Shown piece after piece: positions 1 to 10,826 of a stretch of 64,000 bases of DNA. The stretch's first letter is position 1, and each line of letters begins with the position of its first letter. This DNA is from Enoplolaimus lenunculus. Lineage: Eukaryota; Nematoda; Enoplea; Enoplida; Thoracostomopsidae. The stretch lies in the NCBI GenBank assembly GCA_030248215.1, contig JASANG010001056.1:235674-299673 (forward strand), in the 5' to 3' direction. The position numbers were made by a program, and so were the translations under genes. The notes beneath the pieces are model-generated. The model saw only the letters and a list, made by a program, of their open reading frames with translations. It searched no databases and had not been told where the DNA came from.

Positions 1-949
1 TTAGCTTGAAATTAAGACGCCATTAAATTTTTTATTTTAACAAATTTTAGCGAAAGAGCCACAGATGAACGTATATATCCGAAATAAATTTGATTATCCT
101 ATCATGAAACGAAACCTGTGACAAAATCGTGGATAAACACATTTTATTGCCACACTAATGAGAATTATAATTATTTTCTATCAGTTTATGCGTTACGGTT
201 CACTTTCAATCATTTAAGCAAGCCAATTAAATTCAATTTAAGACGCTTCTACAATTTTGCTCAAATTTGAGGCGAAGGCTTAGGCTTCAAGATGGAGCTT
301 ACAATGGCTTAATCTTAGACAAGAGTCTATTCATAAACCTAAGCTTAAATGTGTCGAAAACTGTACAACAGCCCAATTTAATGGTATACACAAGCACATG
401 GTACAGGAACATAGAATGTTTTATCTAATACGCTGTAAATTTCAGTGAGTTTATTTAAACTCAGAATGAGTTGATTTAAACTCACAATGAGCTGAATCAC
501 TCTTCTGAGTTAGGACTATCAGAACTCAGAATTTTGAGTTGATTCAATTCGTTCTGAGCTAATTAATCAACTCACCAAAGTCAACTCAACTCAAAATGAG
601 AATCGGCTCATTTCAGAGTTAGTTAAACTTAACTTTTTTAACTCAGAAATAACTAACTGTTCGTCTGAGTTGATTAATTGATTAATTAACTCATTTGAAT
701 TTACAGTGTAGGAGATGAAATTGCAATTCCTAGCAGCATCACAGCTTAGTTCATTATAAGGTACCCCAAAAGCTGAGATTGAGGATTAAATAACAAAAGA
801 GGAGAAAAGATCCGTTAATCAAACTTCTGTCAATCCACAAAGCGCAGAGACAGACGGTACGGTTATAGCCGTGATAGCGTAAATATATTTTTTATGGATG
901 TTCTAAATGTTCGTCTTTTGTTGTCTTTCGCTAGATATCCTATCAAACC
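1..949. other. 5' flank of the K2P gene
   Basis: No coding sequence recognised. It holds one family E element (431-708) and, around 265-350, scattered GGCTTAGG/CCTAAGC words like decayed family A core. The K2P promoter should lie here if the start exon is right, but no clear TATA/initiator pair was found. Confidence 0.4.
431..708. mobile_element. Family E inverted-repeat element, copy E1
   Basis: Begins CGCTGTAAATTTCAGTGAG and ends CTCATTTGAATTTACAGTG, flanked on both sides by TA (429-430 and 709-710). The interior is built from alternating GAGTTGA/TCAACTC words, so much of the 278 bp can fold on itself. No ORF. TA duplication suggests mobilisation by a Tc1/mariner- or PIF-like transposase. 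Confidence 0.75.
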
Positions 950-962
950 ATGGACGCAGAAA
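950..962 (+). CDS. K2P channel exon 1, candidate start exon
   Basis: The next exon begins with two bases of a split codon and has an upstream in-frame stop, so a start exon ending in phase 1 is required. At 950 an ATG in good context (aaaccATGG) gives MDAE plus one base, followed at once by a strong donor, GTATGT. Phase and intron length (1.68 kb) fit. Such a short exon could arise by chance. Confidence 0.4.
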
Positions 963-3900
963 GTATGTACGTAAATTTCGTAAACATTGCTTCACAGTGC
1001 GAAGGTTAGAAGACGTGATTGGCAACTGTTGATAGATGTCACTCTCAATATTTTTCGTGAGAGAGTGCAGCGAGCGAAAAAATGTTTCGACCCCTACAAG
1101 ATATTATACAGCCTATACAAAGTGCCTTTTATCCCGCTGTACCCCTCTGCTTCCAAATCACTCTGGTGTTCGAGGCCAAACTGCAGCACAACTGCTTAAT
1201 CGTAAGCCACTTTGATTTTATCTGTATCCGGTTAATCGCTCTTTAATTTCCGGTCCCAGACCAGAAATTGCTTTCGAAATCAATGGAACGATAAAGTTAA
1301 TCTATAAACTTATGCATCGAATAGGTAAAGAATAAATATTTCATTAATCAAATATGATATCTAACCGATTCACGAGCATCAATTTATTTAATCTGCAAAA
1401 GTTTTTTTATTTCGAACGATAGACCGAAATTTTTAAAATTTTAGCTGAAATTTGGGGAAAATTAAAATTTCACCTATGATAAGAAGAAAGAGAAAATAAA
1501 AGTTTTGTGAAAACTTGACATGAGTTATATATGTTCAACTGAATCCTTGAAGGATTTCTGAATCCAATAAAATGAATAGCAAATAAATGAATTAATAGTA
1601 TAACAAGAATAAGAATCCAACTGTCAGTAGCGGTGTAGCCGGTTTTGGGGTACCGCATGATACATCATGTACCACTGGGTGTTGCGATTTTGGCCAACCC
1701 CACTTATTCAGAGGGAAGTCGCTGTCGCATGCAATAACATTAAATTAAGCTGCAAGCGAATCCTTTTTTAATTCCGGATACATAACGTATCATGGTTCTC
1801 ATAGGTTGTACTCCTTTAATTAAGGGGTTGGCCGAAAACGCAACGCGTGCCGGGTACATTTTTTTCTGCAGAGAATGAACCCAGTTGCACACTCTTGTTG
1901 AAGTTCGCATCATCCACTCTTGTTGGCACCTATCGTCCATTTGCAATAGGTTTTATATGTAACCTTTGAACGGTTAAAATTAAAGGTATATATTATAAAA
2001 ATAAAACAATATGTTTGCTCTGGGCTCATACGTTCATCAAAGTCTGTTAACTCACTATTCGCTATTTTTTACGAAACACAAGAAGGTTGCCAAATTGAAA
2101 GGTACGTCACTAAAGTTATAATCAAAAACAGCGAGAAAATTTGTGATACGTGAAATTTCTATTATTCTAGAGCACTCTAAATTCCAATGAGTTGATGAAT
2201 CAGTTCAGCTTGCGAGTTGGTTATTTCTGAATTAAAAAAATTCTGAGTTCTGATAGTCCTAACTCAGACTGAGTGATTCAACTCATTCTGAATTAAAATC
2301 AACTCATGAAATTTAAAGTGAGAGTCTTCGGTTGCAAAAACTCAAGTTATCTACTTTAATTCGATTCAAGGTGTTATACTTTTGGTTAGCAATCTTATTT
2401 GCTATTTTTGCCTAGCCCGGATAACGTTTTGTAATAGGCATTTAAAGTTTGGGTTGCAATAATTATTTAAATTTGCGTCTTTTAGCAGGTAAACGCAAGC
2501 ATTTACCGTTTATTATGACATATACTTTTCATTAATGACGGAATTTTGAATACTGGAACACGAACTTATTTTACCGAAGCCTTTATAAGCATAGTGTTTC
2601 AAAAATTTTATGATTAAACAGAGTCGTTTATTTTGTTAATCTATAGGAGATGGCACCAAAGCAGACCATATATTATTGGCAGATTTCGAAGATCACGCAT
2701 CTGATGGGATCATTACCGTTGAAGAGTCAACTGCTGGCTTTTCATCGGATGTAACGTTTAATGAAAAAGTAGTTCAGGTAAAGCTATAAAAAATTGACAT
2801 ACACTTGAACGTATATACGTTAAAACTTATATACAAATTTTCTCGTAGAAAAATTCCACTCGTGTCTTCACCAGACCTTAATAAGATTTACGACCAATGT
2901 ACCTATAGAACTGGGCCGTAACAGTATTATAAAACATATTCTTCAACGTAAGCCCAAGCCTAAGGTTAAAAATTAGTATATACCTAATCATAGCCTCTGC
3001 CTAAGCTTAAGTCTAAGCAAAAAATTAATCTAAAGCTTAAGCTAACTCTCGTTTTGTTTCTTCCACGTAATAATGCGCCCATAGTTGCAAAAAAATTGTC
3101 CGCCTACCTTCTTATAGGACTAGCGTCAAAAAACGTTACTATTGCTTCTGCGAAATAATTTTTAATTTCTTTGTGCAATCTTTCCGCTAAAAATGTACAA
3201 CAATAGTCCGTTCGAACAGTGAGTGACTCTTTGTTGTGTAAAGACATTATGCACTGTGTGCTGTGGCCGTAGGACATTGACATTGGATATCCTGTTAGCA
3301 GAATCTTTGTGTTGCCCTTGGACGTAGCAAGTAATTTAGCTTTGAATACAGCTTCCTCATAACAGAGGTTTTAAAGGTATTTACCCACACCTGGACAATT
3401 TTTTACAGCGGTGCGCGTACTATTACGTAGATGGCCCTGTAGTCCCGCAGAAAACGTTCAACTTGTTCTAGAAATTATAGTTGGCTCTTAAAATATTAGC
3501 ATTCTCAACAAACGTTTTGCAGCTGGCTAATTGATGTCTTAGACGATTCATTTATGGGTAAATAATAAATACCACAACGGTAATTGTGTAAGTAGTTCAA
3601 CCATCAGAAAATTATCGCAAGCAGTACTTGCAATAACAGAACTTAATGTAAAATTCACACCGTTATTGCATTGTAAAATGATTAACTTTCAACAAACAAC
3701 TAGCGTGTAATTCACAAGCTAACACAGAATTTCTCTAAAACGTGAATGCATCTATTTCCGTAGACCGCATTCTCAGCTGTGCGAAGCACCTACCACCAGT
3801 TGGCGATTCATCTTTAAACTTATAAAAATAGATTTAACTTTATTAATTTATGCATGTTTCAAGTTTCATATGGCATTTTATTTTACGGTAGTGAAAAAAT

Positions 3901-6900
3901 GAAGTATTTGCTGTAAAATTCGTTCGTTTCAAAACTTATCGCTAACTGGTTGCAACTGTTACCGTTATTTGTAAATACGGTCAATGACTCGAAACTTTTA
4001 TTCTTATTGAATACACAATTAATCGATTGATAAATTTGCATTTCAGTGTTTGAAAATCGCATTTCCTCACGTTCTGCTCACTATTGTTCTGACTACTTAC
4101 ATAATTTTTGGAGCGTGCGTATTTCGCTACTTGGAAATCTCAGCTGACATCAGCCGCCAACGATTAGATCTCGAATCGGTGCTCGATGCCCAAGAAAAGC
4201 TGATTAGCCAATCGCTTGACACGTGTCTTTGCGTTAAATCAGCGATGACTCAAAATCATCAAAAATGTAGTTTACTTAACAAATTAAAATTCACATCGCA
4301 AACATCGTTTCAACATTTGGCCAATGAAAAATCTCGAAATAATAATCACAAAGCAGACCTGAGTTCTGTATCTAATGAATATGTTTCAACAGCTGATATC
4401 CCATACGCATGGAAAATATTTATGCTGGAACAATTGCTCCAATTAGGTAAGCAATACACACGCATCGATAGCGAAATTTTGAAAGTGGCGTTGAATACAA
4501 CTGCAATTGAAGATGTGCCGTATTATAGTAAATGGAGCTTTTGGGCAGCGTTGTTGTACTCACTGACTGTTGTGACGACTACAGGTGAGCCAAATACGAA
4601 AGTTGAACCATTGTTTCGGAGTATTCGAATTTTTCAACAGTAGAAAACAACTTCGGCCGGCCGTAACTGACGCAATTTTTGGCTGTGGTTAATTTGATTA
4701 CATTGTCAGAATGCTTCCAGATTCCTTAAACAAGAGCACGCCAGCATCGATAGCTTTTTATACAAGTAAATATATTTCTGTAAAGATATTTCAACTAGGG
4801 CCCATATTTTCAAATGCATATAGCACCTATCACCAATTATTAGTAGGTTTCAAACTAACGAACAGCTGCATTTGCAGGTGAGCTGAATTTCAAACTTCAC
4901 TATTCGCTGATTCGACAGTTACAAGACTTATCACCAACTGGTAATAGAATTTGCACTCATTTGAGAATGCAGGCCTAGAATCAAGCACAAGTAACATTTT
5001 GCCGTTTGTGCTATGTGCACATAAAATGGTTTCGAAACTAAAACACACCGTTTAATCTTAAACTTGACAAGAATTTTTAGCACGAGGTTAACAAGGCTAA
5101 AAATAAACTATTATAAATCAGGCCTACAACGAAGAATTGTATATGGTCGCGAAATATATAAAAGATAAATTTTTTCACAGCACAGAGTTCTTGTAAAACA
5201 TTCTCCCTGCTGAAGTCCTAGATGAGATGTGGAACTTCGCTTGCGCCGCTATGGACACGAAAACCCACATGTTGTCCATCAAACGCTTTAGGACCTATTC
5301 ATTACATCTACAGTAAGCCCGAAGGTTATGGCTATAAAATATGGCTGAAGTTTAAATGAAGTCCACATACTGGACTTCGGGTTATTGTTCAAACAAATAA
5401 GTCCCACATGTGTGATTTCGACTTTTGGGAAACTATCAATTTTAATTGTCGCATATTTCTTATGCAGACTGCCACACGTGCTACTTTATCCCTTTCTCAC
5501 TTGAATATTTACTGCTGCGTATAATAAGACCTCGTTTAAAACAGGGTGACGCGCAGTGTCTGTTAATTATCTTATACATATTGCTCTAAGTTGACCACAA
5601 TTTATTCTAAGAAGGGATTAACAATGCCGCTGGTGGGATTTCAGCATATTAAATATGAACCAGTTAAAAATTGTGCATTTTTGAGTGTTAATGACTCTTC
5701 ACGTGGATCTAACATCAAAATTTGATATTTGTTATCCCATAGTAACACGCTACACTTTGCCTACGTTTCTATGTGCAGTAATTAAAAAATTACCTCTCTT
5801 TCATTCCAGAAACCTCAAAATAACTGCGATACGGTGTTTGTTGACGCTATTGATTAGAAGATTTTACTTCCAAATATTTAAGGTGTGCAGAGCGATAGCT
5901 TTGGCCCCAATGCGCTTATTCCCAAATTGTGGTTCTGATAGGAAGCCAAATAACTGAGTAGGTAGGAAGGGTTATAATACTTTTTTCAGGGTACGATCAC
6001 GTATCACCGCAAACACCATTCGCAAAACTGTTCGCCGTATTTTACGGACTCGTCGGCATTCCCTTGATGTTCATAACAGCTGCTGATTTGGGCAAATTTT
6101 TCTCAGATATGTTCACAGCTACGCTGCAACGATACGACCAACTTACATCTCGAGTCACACAAATCCTTGCTCGAATTGAGTTGCCAAGAAAAAAACTGTC
6201 ATTAACTACAGTTTCGGCAAATTGCACATGCAACCAAAGTGCAACATCTACACACAATTTAGAACCGAATAGTCAGCACCAATCAAACGGCGTAGCTCCA
6301 GCGTCTGACGCGTCAAAAATCGCTGTCTCACGGGTTTGTCCTACTTGCAAAAAGTCTAAAAATTCACATGACGTCCCTGTCTCAAAAACAACAACTATTT
6401 CACCTCAAGCAGTTGAAAGTCAAAGCATACCATCGTTGTTTAAGCTTCCAATATTAGTTTATTTTGCATTCATTTTGCTTTATTGCGCAACTGGGATGTC
6501 ACTATACCTTCGCTGGGAACACGATAGGCTTAATTGGAGTAAAACTCAAGCATTTTATTTTAGTTTTAATACTATTACTACAATTGGGATTGGTAACGTT
6601 GCAGTTGATAGTTTGAGCTATTTTTCAGCTGTTGTCGCGTATGTTGTTATTGGTCTTGCGTTGGTGACAATGTGCGTTGACTTAGCATCGAATCAGCTTA
6701 AACTGGCGTTCGGTGTAATTCATTATTTTGGTCGTAAAAATTTAAAAGCTGCCCGAGATGCACTAATAGGAAAAGGAGCAGTACTGGGAGACGATTTGCG
6801 TGAAGCTATGTGGTTGCTGGCGGTTGTTAGGCGTGCGAAACGGCAGGCTGTAGTGGCGAACGACACACTTGGTATTGGTTTTACTGATTTGAGTCGGGTT

Positions 6901-7167
6901 ACGTTAGATGATATTCGGTTGTATTTGGACGCCGAAGCTGGGACATGGATTGGTGGAATGCGGCCGTATATACCGGGAAATATTCATTTCATACAGTTCG
7001 CTGATCATGAAGACGTGAAAAATGAAAGCAGACGACCGTCTGGTTTGTTACAGCGCCGTGGATCAATAGTTCAAACCGAACAAACATATTATAGAATGGA
7101 AAGTGCCACAGTAAAATATCGCAGAACAAGCAGTGAAGAACGCGTGATTGCTCACTGTAACGGCTGA
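950..7167 (+). CDS. Two-pore-domain (K2P/TWiK-type) potassium channel, four-exon model
   Basis: Potassium leak channel of the plasma membrane, setting resting potential. Model: exons 950-962, 2647-2777, 4047-4584, 5990-7167; intron phases 1, 0, 1 agree throughout; about 619 residues. Order: short cytosolic N terminus; M1 (about 49-78, hydrophobic, ending FRYLE); an extracellular cap loop of about 130 residues with a CLC pair and an NTT glycosylation site; first pore loop TVVTTTGYDHVSP, its glycine codon split by the last intron; M2 with GIPLMFITAADLGKF; a cytosolic loop of about 100 residues; M3; second pore loop NTITTIGIGNV; M4 with GLALVTMCVDLAS; C-terminal tail of about 140 residues. The last two motifs are typical of invertebrate TWiK channels. 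Odd: the first filter reads GYD where the family has GYG. Family assignment is firm; exon 1 is weak, and the subtype cannot be told by eye. Confidence 0.9.
1669..1858. mobile_element. Small fold-back element of about 190 bp
   Basis: Left arm 1669-1701 (GTACCACTGGGTGTTGCG ... GGCCAACCCC) pairs with right arm 1825-1858 (GGGGTTGGCC ... GGGTAC) over about 33 bp at roughly three quarters identity. It lies in the first K2P intron. No coding capacity. Confidence 0.55.
2173..2320. mobile_element. Family E element, short diverged copy E2
   Basis: Starts CACTCTAAATTCCAATGAG and ends CTCATGAAATTTAAAGTG, an inverted pair, with GAGTTG/CAACTC words inside. About 148 bp, shorter than E1 and E3. In K2P intron 1. 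Confidence 0.6.
2647..2777 (+). CDS. K2P channel exon 2, cytosolic N terminus
   Basis: Acceptor tctatag at 2640-2646 and donor CAG|gtaaag at 2778. The open frame encodes 43 residues, acidic and hydrophilic, starting DGTKADH and ending NEKVVQ, and joins in phase 0 to the exon carrying M1. No stop occurs in this frame and both other frames are closed, which supports a real exon. Confidence 0.7.
2892..3083. mobile_element. Family A element A1, in K2P intron 2
   Basis: Starts GACCAATGTACC, has the family words GGGCCGTAACAGTATTATAA and ATTAATCTAAAGCTTAAGC, and ends near ATGCGCCCAT. The core holds degenerate GCCTAAG units. Diverged, so old. Confidence 0.6.
3763..3982. mobile_element. Family G inverted-repeat element G1
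   Basis: Starts GACCGCATTCTCA and ends TTGTAAATACGGTC, with subterminal CACCAGTTGGCGATTC opposed by TTATCGCTAACTGGTTG. Lies just before K2P exon 3. No ORF. Confidence 0.5.
4047..4584 (+). CDS. K2P channel exon 3: M1, cap and first half of pore 1
   Basis: Acceptor tttgcatttcag ends at 4046; donor ACAG|gtgagc is at 4585. It encodes 179 residues from CLKIAFPHVLL to TVVTTT, then the first base of the filter glycine. The M1 helix is about 22 hydrophobic residues. The cap segment is long and polar and holds a cluster of cysteines that could supply the inter-subunit disulfide known in this family. Confidence 0.9.
4798..4976. mobile_element. Family G inverted-repeat element G2
   Basis: Starts GGGCCCATATTTTCAAATG and ends CATTTGAGAATGCAGGCC; subterminal CACCTATCACCAATTATTAG opposes TATCACCAACTGGTAAT. 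About 179 bp in K2P intron 3. Confidence 0.55.
5211..5387. mobile_element. Possible inverted-repeat element in K2P intron 3
   Basis: TGAAGTCCTAGATGAGATGTGG near 5212 faces CCACATACTGGACTTCGG near 5365-5382, an imperfect inverted pair about 175 bp apart. One copy only in this window, so weakly supported. Confidence 0.3.
5990..7167 (+). CDS. K2P channel exon 4: filter end to stop
   Basis: Acceptor acttttttcag ends at 5989. The exon completes the filter glycine and reads YDHVSPQTPFAKLF, then M2, M3, the second pore and M4, ending ERVIAHCNG and TGA at 7165-7167. The tail after M4 is basic and carries RRPS and RRGS sites that look like kinase targets (inference). Confidence 0.93.
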
Positions 7168-7353
7168 TTACACGCACGCATTTATCAATCAGTTGTCATC
7201 GGTCAACGATAGAGCTTGTATTTTGCGACAACAAATCGTGATCGGGGGCGTATAAGCGTGAAAGGACGAAGGGAATATATTAATCTTGACTTTTTAAATG
7301 TAGACCGAAACGCTTTGAATAGGTTAAACATATCTTATGAATTGTAAAGGTAA

Positions 7354-7359
7354 AATAAA
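7354..7359 (+). terminator. Polyadenylation signal of the K2P gene
   Basis: AATAAA about 187 bases past the stop, inside an A/T-rich stretch; the nearest canonical signal downstream of the gene. Confidence 0.55.
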
Positions 7360-7534
7360 ATTTTATGAATGTTAACCTGAGCGCATATTTGGTCTGTCAA
7401 ACAGTTTTGGAGTTGAAGTTGGTACTTTGCAAGTTTGAAAACGCATCGCGTGCTATGTACGGTATAAACATTTCAGAATAATGCTTGGGCGCCTTTATTA
7501 AAATGTGGAATTATTTGCAGATCTACCTATTAAC

Positions 7535-7689
7535 GGTTCATGTTACTTTAAGGGCCGTCCAGATTGTGGAGGGTCTGTGAAACAGTAGGCTTACATTCTG
7601 GACAACATTTTTTGCTTAGGCTTAGGCTTAGGCGTAGGCTTAGCAATACGATTAATTTACTGTTACGGCCCTAACAGTAACATTGGCCC
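7535..7689. mobile_element. Family A element A2
   Basis: Left end GGTTCATGTTACTTTAAGGG and right end CTAACAGTAACATTGGCCC form the terminal inverted repeat; the core has three near-perfect GGCTTA units after TTTTTTGC. About 155 bp, a short form. Confidence 0.7.
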
Positions 7690-8108
7690 AAGTATCGGTC
7701 ATGTGGCAAGAAGTGTTGCAATTTGATGTTTTACGATTTTGTGTTGCAATTATGCATGCCAACGCAATATCGCTTTCTCTATCATAGCGTGTACTATGAG
7801 CAACTTGGTGTGAACTGTGTAGTCAAAAAGCCGAAATAAGACACGCTACGATACATGTTGTGTTAATTGTTAACAACTTTAATCCGGTTCTTGTATAACG
7901 ATATGACATTTAATTATTTAATCGAGTTCGCTGTTTCAACTCTAGCTTTTAACTGCAGTTGCAAAAATCTGGTCATCCATTGAACGCAGATCAGGTTTGT
8001 AGAACTTATAATCAGAAAAATGACAAATATGTAAAAATTGTGATACAGTGTACTGCAAGTTTTCTGCAAACAATTTGTTATATATGTTGGATACTCCTGT
8101 TTCCAAAA

Positions 8109-8170
8109 AAGCTGAATGGTCGTACAGCGTCCGATTAGCAAATCGAATACTCGTATTCGAACCCTGGCAG
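8109..8170 (+). repeat. tRNA-Ala-like relic or SINE head
   Basis: GCTG-AATGGTCGTA-CAGC forms a perfect four-pair D stem, the loop TTAGCAA would present anticodon AGC (Ala) after U33, and TATTCGAACCC fits the pol III B box. The anticodon stem is broken and no acceptor stem closes, so it is not a working tRNA. A tRNA-derived SINE head or a decayed tRNA are both possible. Confidence 0.45.
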
Positions 8171-8399
8171 TGGCAATTTTAAGCTGTTTTGTCATCTTAC
8201 CCTTTTGGTCGACAACTTTCAAATTGCCGTGTAAACGTTTCATTTTTTTGCAAATTCATGAAACCATTTCGTTTCGTTTATAACCGAACACTTCATCACG
8301 GAAGCAGACCGCTAAGATGTCGTTTTTAGACGAATTTGCAACCTGTGAGATTTTTAAGCACTGACGAAGTTTTGTTTGGTCGACATGTAATACACGTAA

Positions 8400-8665
8400 T
8401 AGTTGTCACACGGTTTTGCGTTCTCCTGAGATAATAACACACGCTGCTGTGGTGCGTCAAGTATACGACCGTGAACGAAGAGTGAATGCACACGTGCTGA
8501 ACGGGTGCGACAGGAAGAGATCTGTATGAGTGCGATGTGCCAGTTATTGAGTTGCGCATGCAGCGCGGCAGCCAAATTCGACTAAACCGCGCGCTTGAAG
8601 CGGCACGCAGCAGCGCGTGTTCGTGTATCGGAGGGTCAATGAATTGTGCTGCAACTAGTTTGCAG
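8400..8665. promoter_or_regulatory. CpG-rich patch of unknown role
   Basis: A local GC- and CpG-rich stretch (ACCGCGCGCTTGAAGCGG, CAGCAGCGCGTG and others) in otherwise AT-rich spacer. On the + strand it ends TTTGCAG|gtgaaac, a possible splice donor. It resembles an unmethylated promoter or first exon, but no gene could be attached to it. Confidence 0.25.
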
Positions 8666-9162
8666 GTGAAACACGGTTCTAAAGGTTAAAATCTGTAGTT
8701 TTCTGACACAAACTAAATAAAACATCGTAAATAAAAGTGGTGTCAAAAAAATTGCACATGGCGATTTGACAAATTAATTAATCGAACGGCAACGAGCTGA
8801 GCGCTGAATAAAATTTCAATTTTTCTCAAATTTAAGTAGGATGCATCAAAAAACTGGTGTCTTAAACAGTATGATGCCGTAATATTTTTAGAAACTTAAA
8901 CTCTGTTGTATGTTTATATTTTAGCCTTTAGATTTATAATGTTATAATCTCTCGGTTGTGAACCATTTTTCAGTGCCGGTCTTACGGTATGCCGAACTAT
9001 TTTACTTTAAAGGCGCGGTGGTGGCAGCACGGCTCTTAACAATATGAATCGTTCGGTGGTATATTAAGCAGTGGTTGATGCACAAGATTTCATGTTAAGT
9101 TTTGGACTTGGTTTAAATTTTAGATATAATTGCTTTTTTTAATCTTTAAAATTGTCGTCCAT

Positions 9163-9341
9163 TTATAGCTGATTGGCGGACCGTTTTTCCAAGGGATTAA
9201 CAGAGTAGGCTTTAGGCGTATCCCTAGGCTTACATATAAATTTATCCTCCCGGTGTTTTTATGCTTAAGTTTAGGCTTAAGCTCCGGCTTAAAAAATATT
9301 TTCACCATATACACTATTACGACTGTCAGCAATACATTTGC
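9163..9341. mobile_element. Family A element A3, decayed
   Basis: GGCGGACCGTTTTTCC at the left and ACTATTACGACTGTCAGC ... ACATTTGCC at the right match the family ends loosely; between them are GGCTTA/CTTAGG words. Much diverged. Confidence 0.45.
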
Positions 9342-10339
9342 CAAAATATTTGTTACCACTCTTAACTCTTTTTTCCTATATACCAAATTTCTTTGCAGTA
9401 AATAATCATTAATGTGAGTAGACTGCAAGGAACTTACTTATGTTCTCACCATCGGTATATAGATGCGGTTACCCGGCGCGCAGCTGTTTTCTCTCTTAAG
9501 TAGAGGATTTTAGCTGTATCGTTATCATATTTAAACATATTTATTTAGTAAATATGTCTGTCAACTTGTAATAATGACATTAGCTTATCATGTTGCTCAA
9601 AAACATCATTGAATGTAATAATAGTTTCTAGTAACAAATATTAAAAACAGGGTGTAACCGAATGTGAAAAACCTGATGCCGGTGTAGAAGCCGGAAACTG
9701 AGCAGCTGTTGATGGTAAAATTACTCAATTGAAATGATGTTAAAGTTGCAACTTTTAACAGTAATTCGTTTAAATTATCAAAATTCGCCGATAAAGTTTC
9801 TTTGTTTTTGAGCATTTCCGCCATCTAAAAGTTTAAAATTGCCCGAAACTTAACAAACTCTATTAATGACAAAAATTTTATGAAACGGCGGTAAATTCCA
9901 CTATTGAAATTGACGAAATCTTGGCAAACATCGGCCGGACCGGAGTAGATGCGGAAGTTGGGAGTTTTTTGCCCATGCCGTAGCTGTCGTTTTAAGTTTG
10001 AGGTTGTGCCCTGATATTTACAGCTCAGTTGCTGCCATTTACAATGCATTGTCAAACATATCATATTATCATCAGGCTATAATAAACTCGCAAAACAGTC
10101 AAGTACTGGCGTAAAGGACTGAGGTACAAACTCCTTTATGTTGAACCGTTTGAGTAAGAACGTTTGTCTTTTATCACATGGTATTTACTATTCTGCTGAT
10201 GCGTTTGCCCGCCAGCTTCCATCTGACGCACCATTCCACAAGAAGTTGCCACATATCAGAAAAGTTCCAGACGATGATAAGATGCTCAAATCTTTGACTC
10301 CCAGTTCCACGTATCAAACAACTGTTATCGCGTGCATTA

Positions 10340-10345
10340 TTTATT
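10340..10345 (-). terminator. Polyadenylation signal of the globin gene
   Basis: TTTATT on + is AATAAA on the gene strand, about 40 bases past the globin stop. Confidence 0.55.
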
Positions 10346-10384
10346 CTTTAATAAACGGTATACCCCGATTTGTAACAGATAATT

Positions 10385-10826
10385 TCATGAAACTGAACCG
10401 GAACGATTTCGAGCATACTCAAGGTCCGGAGCGGCTAAAAACGATTGTACAGCATATTCGTGCGTTCCAGCGGGCGCAACATTTGTCATAATACCTTCGA
10501 CAGAACGGCGTCTCATTCGTGCACGGCGTTCTTCCTTGCGGTATCCGGCTTTGATTGTGTTCGCAATATGAAGGCTTACCTTAACCCATGCTTCAGTTGT
10601 TTTCGAATTGATATGCTGGTGAAACGATCCTGACCAACGGATACCTTTTTCAGCGAGCGCTTTCGCGAAAACATCCCAGTACTTTGCACGAATTGTATTC
10701 GGTGTGGTCAGCTGATAGTGACGTTGTCCAATTTCAAGCAGGCGTGATTCGGCGATTGGAAGATTGTCCAAATTTTCAACGACAAAATCAATCAGCTGTG
10801 TAAATTTTTGCACGTGGTTTTTGAAT
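10385..10826 (-). CDS. Globin exon 2
   Basis: Acceptor cttttttttag-type tract ends at 10827; the exon completes Arg262 and reads FKNHVQKFTQLIDF through helices E to H, with both haem histidines, to TGA at 10385-10387. The intron falls just before the E7 histidine. Confidence 0.9.

Larger units (their letters stand above)
7360..10339. other. Intergenic spacer between K2P and globin genes
   Basis: The two genes converge, so both 3' ends face this spacer. It contains two family A copies, a tRNA-like relic and a CpG-rich patch, each listed separately. No protein gene is supported. Confidence 0.6.

Noticed and set aside
4050-4643. Reading the K2P gene as starting at 4050 and ending at 4643
   Set aside because: The frame begins at TTG after a splice acceptor and runs past a donor at 4585; the channel continues in phase at 5990.
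9120-9428. 102-codon minus-strand frame
   Set aside because: Covers decayed family A copy A3; hydrophobic look comes from A/T richness.
10138-10491. 117-codon + strand frame
   Set aside because: Overlaps the globin 3' end and its polyadenylation signal, has no domain or splice support.
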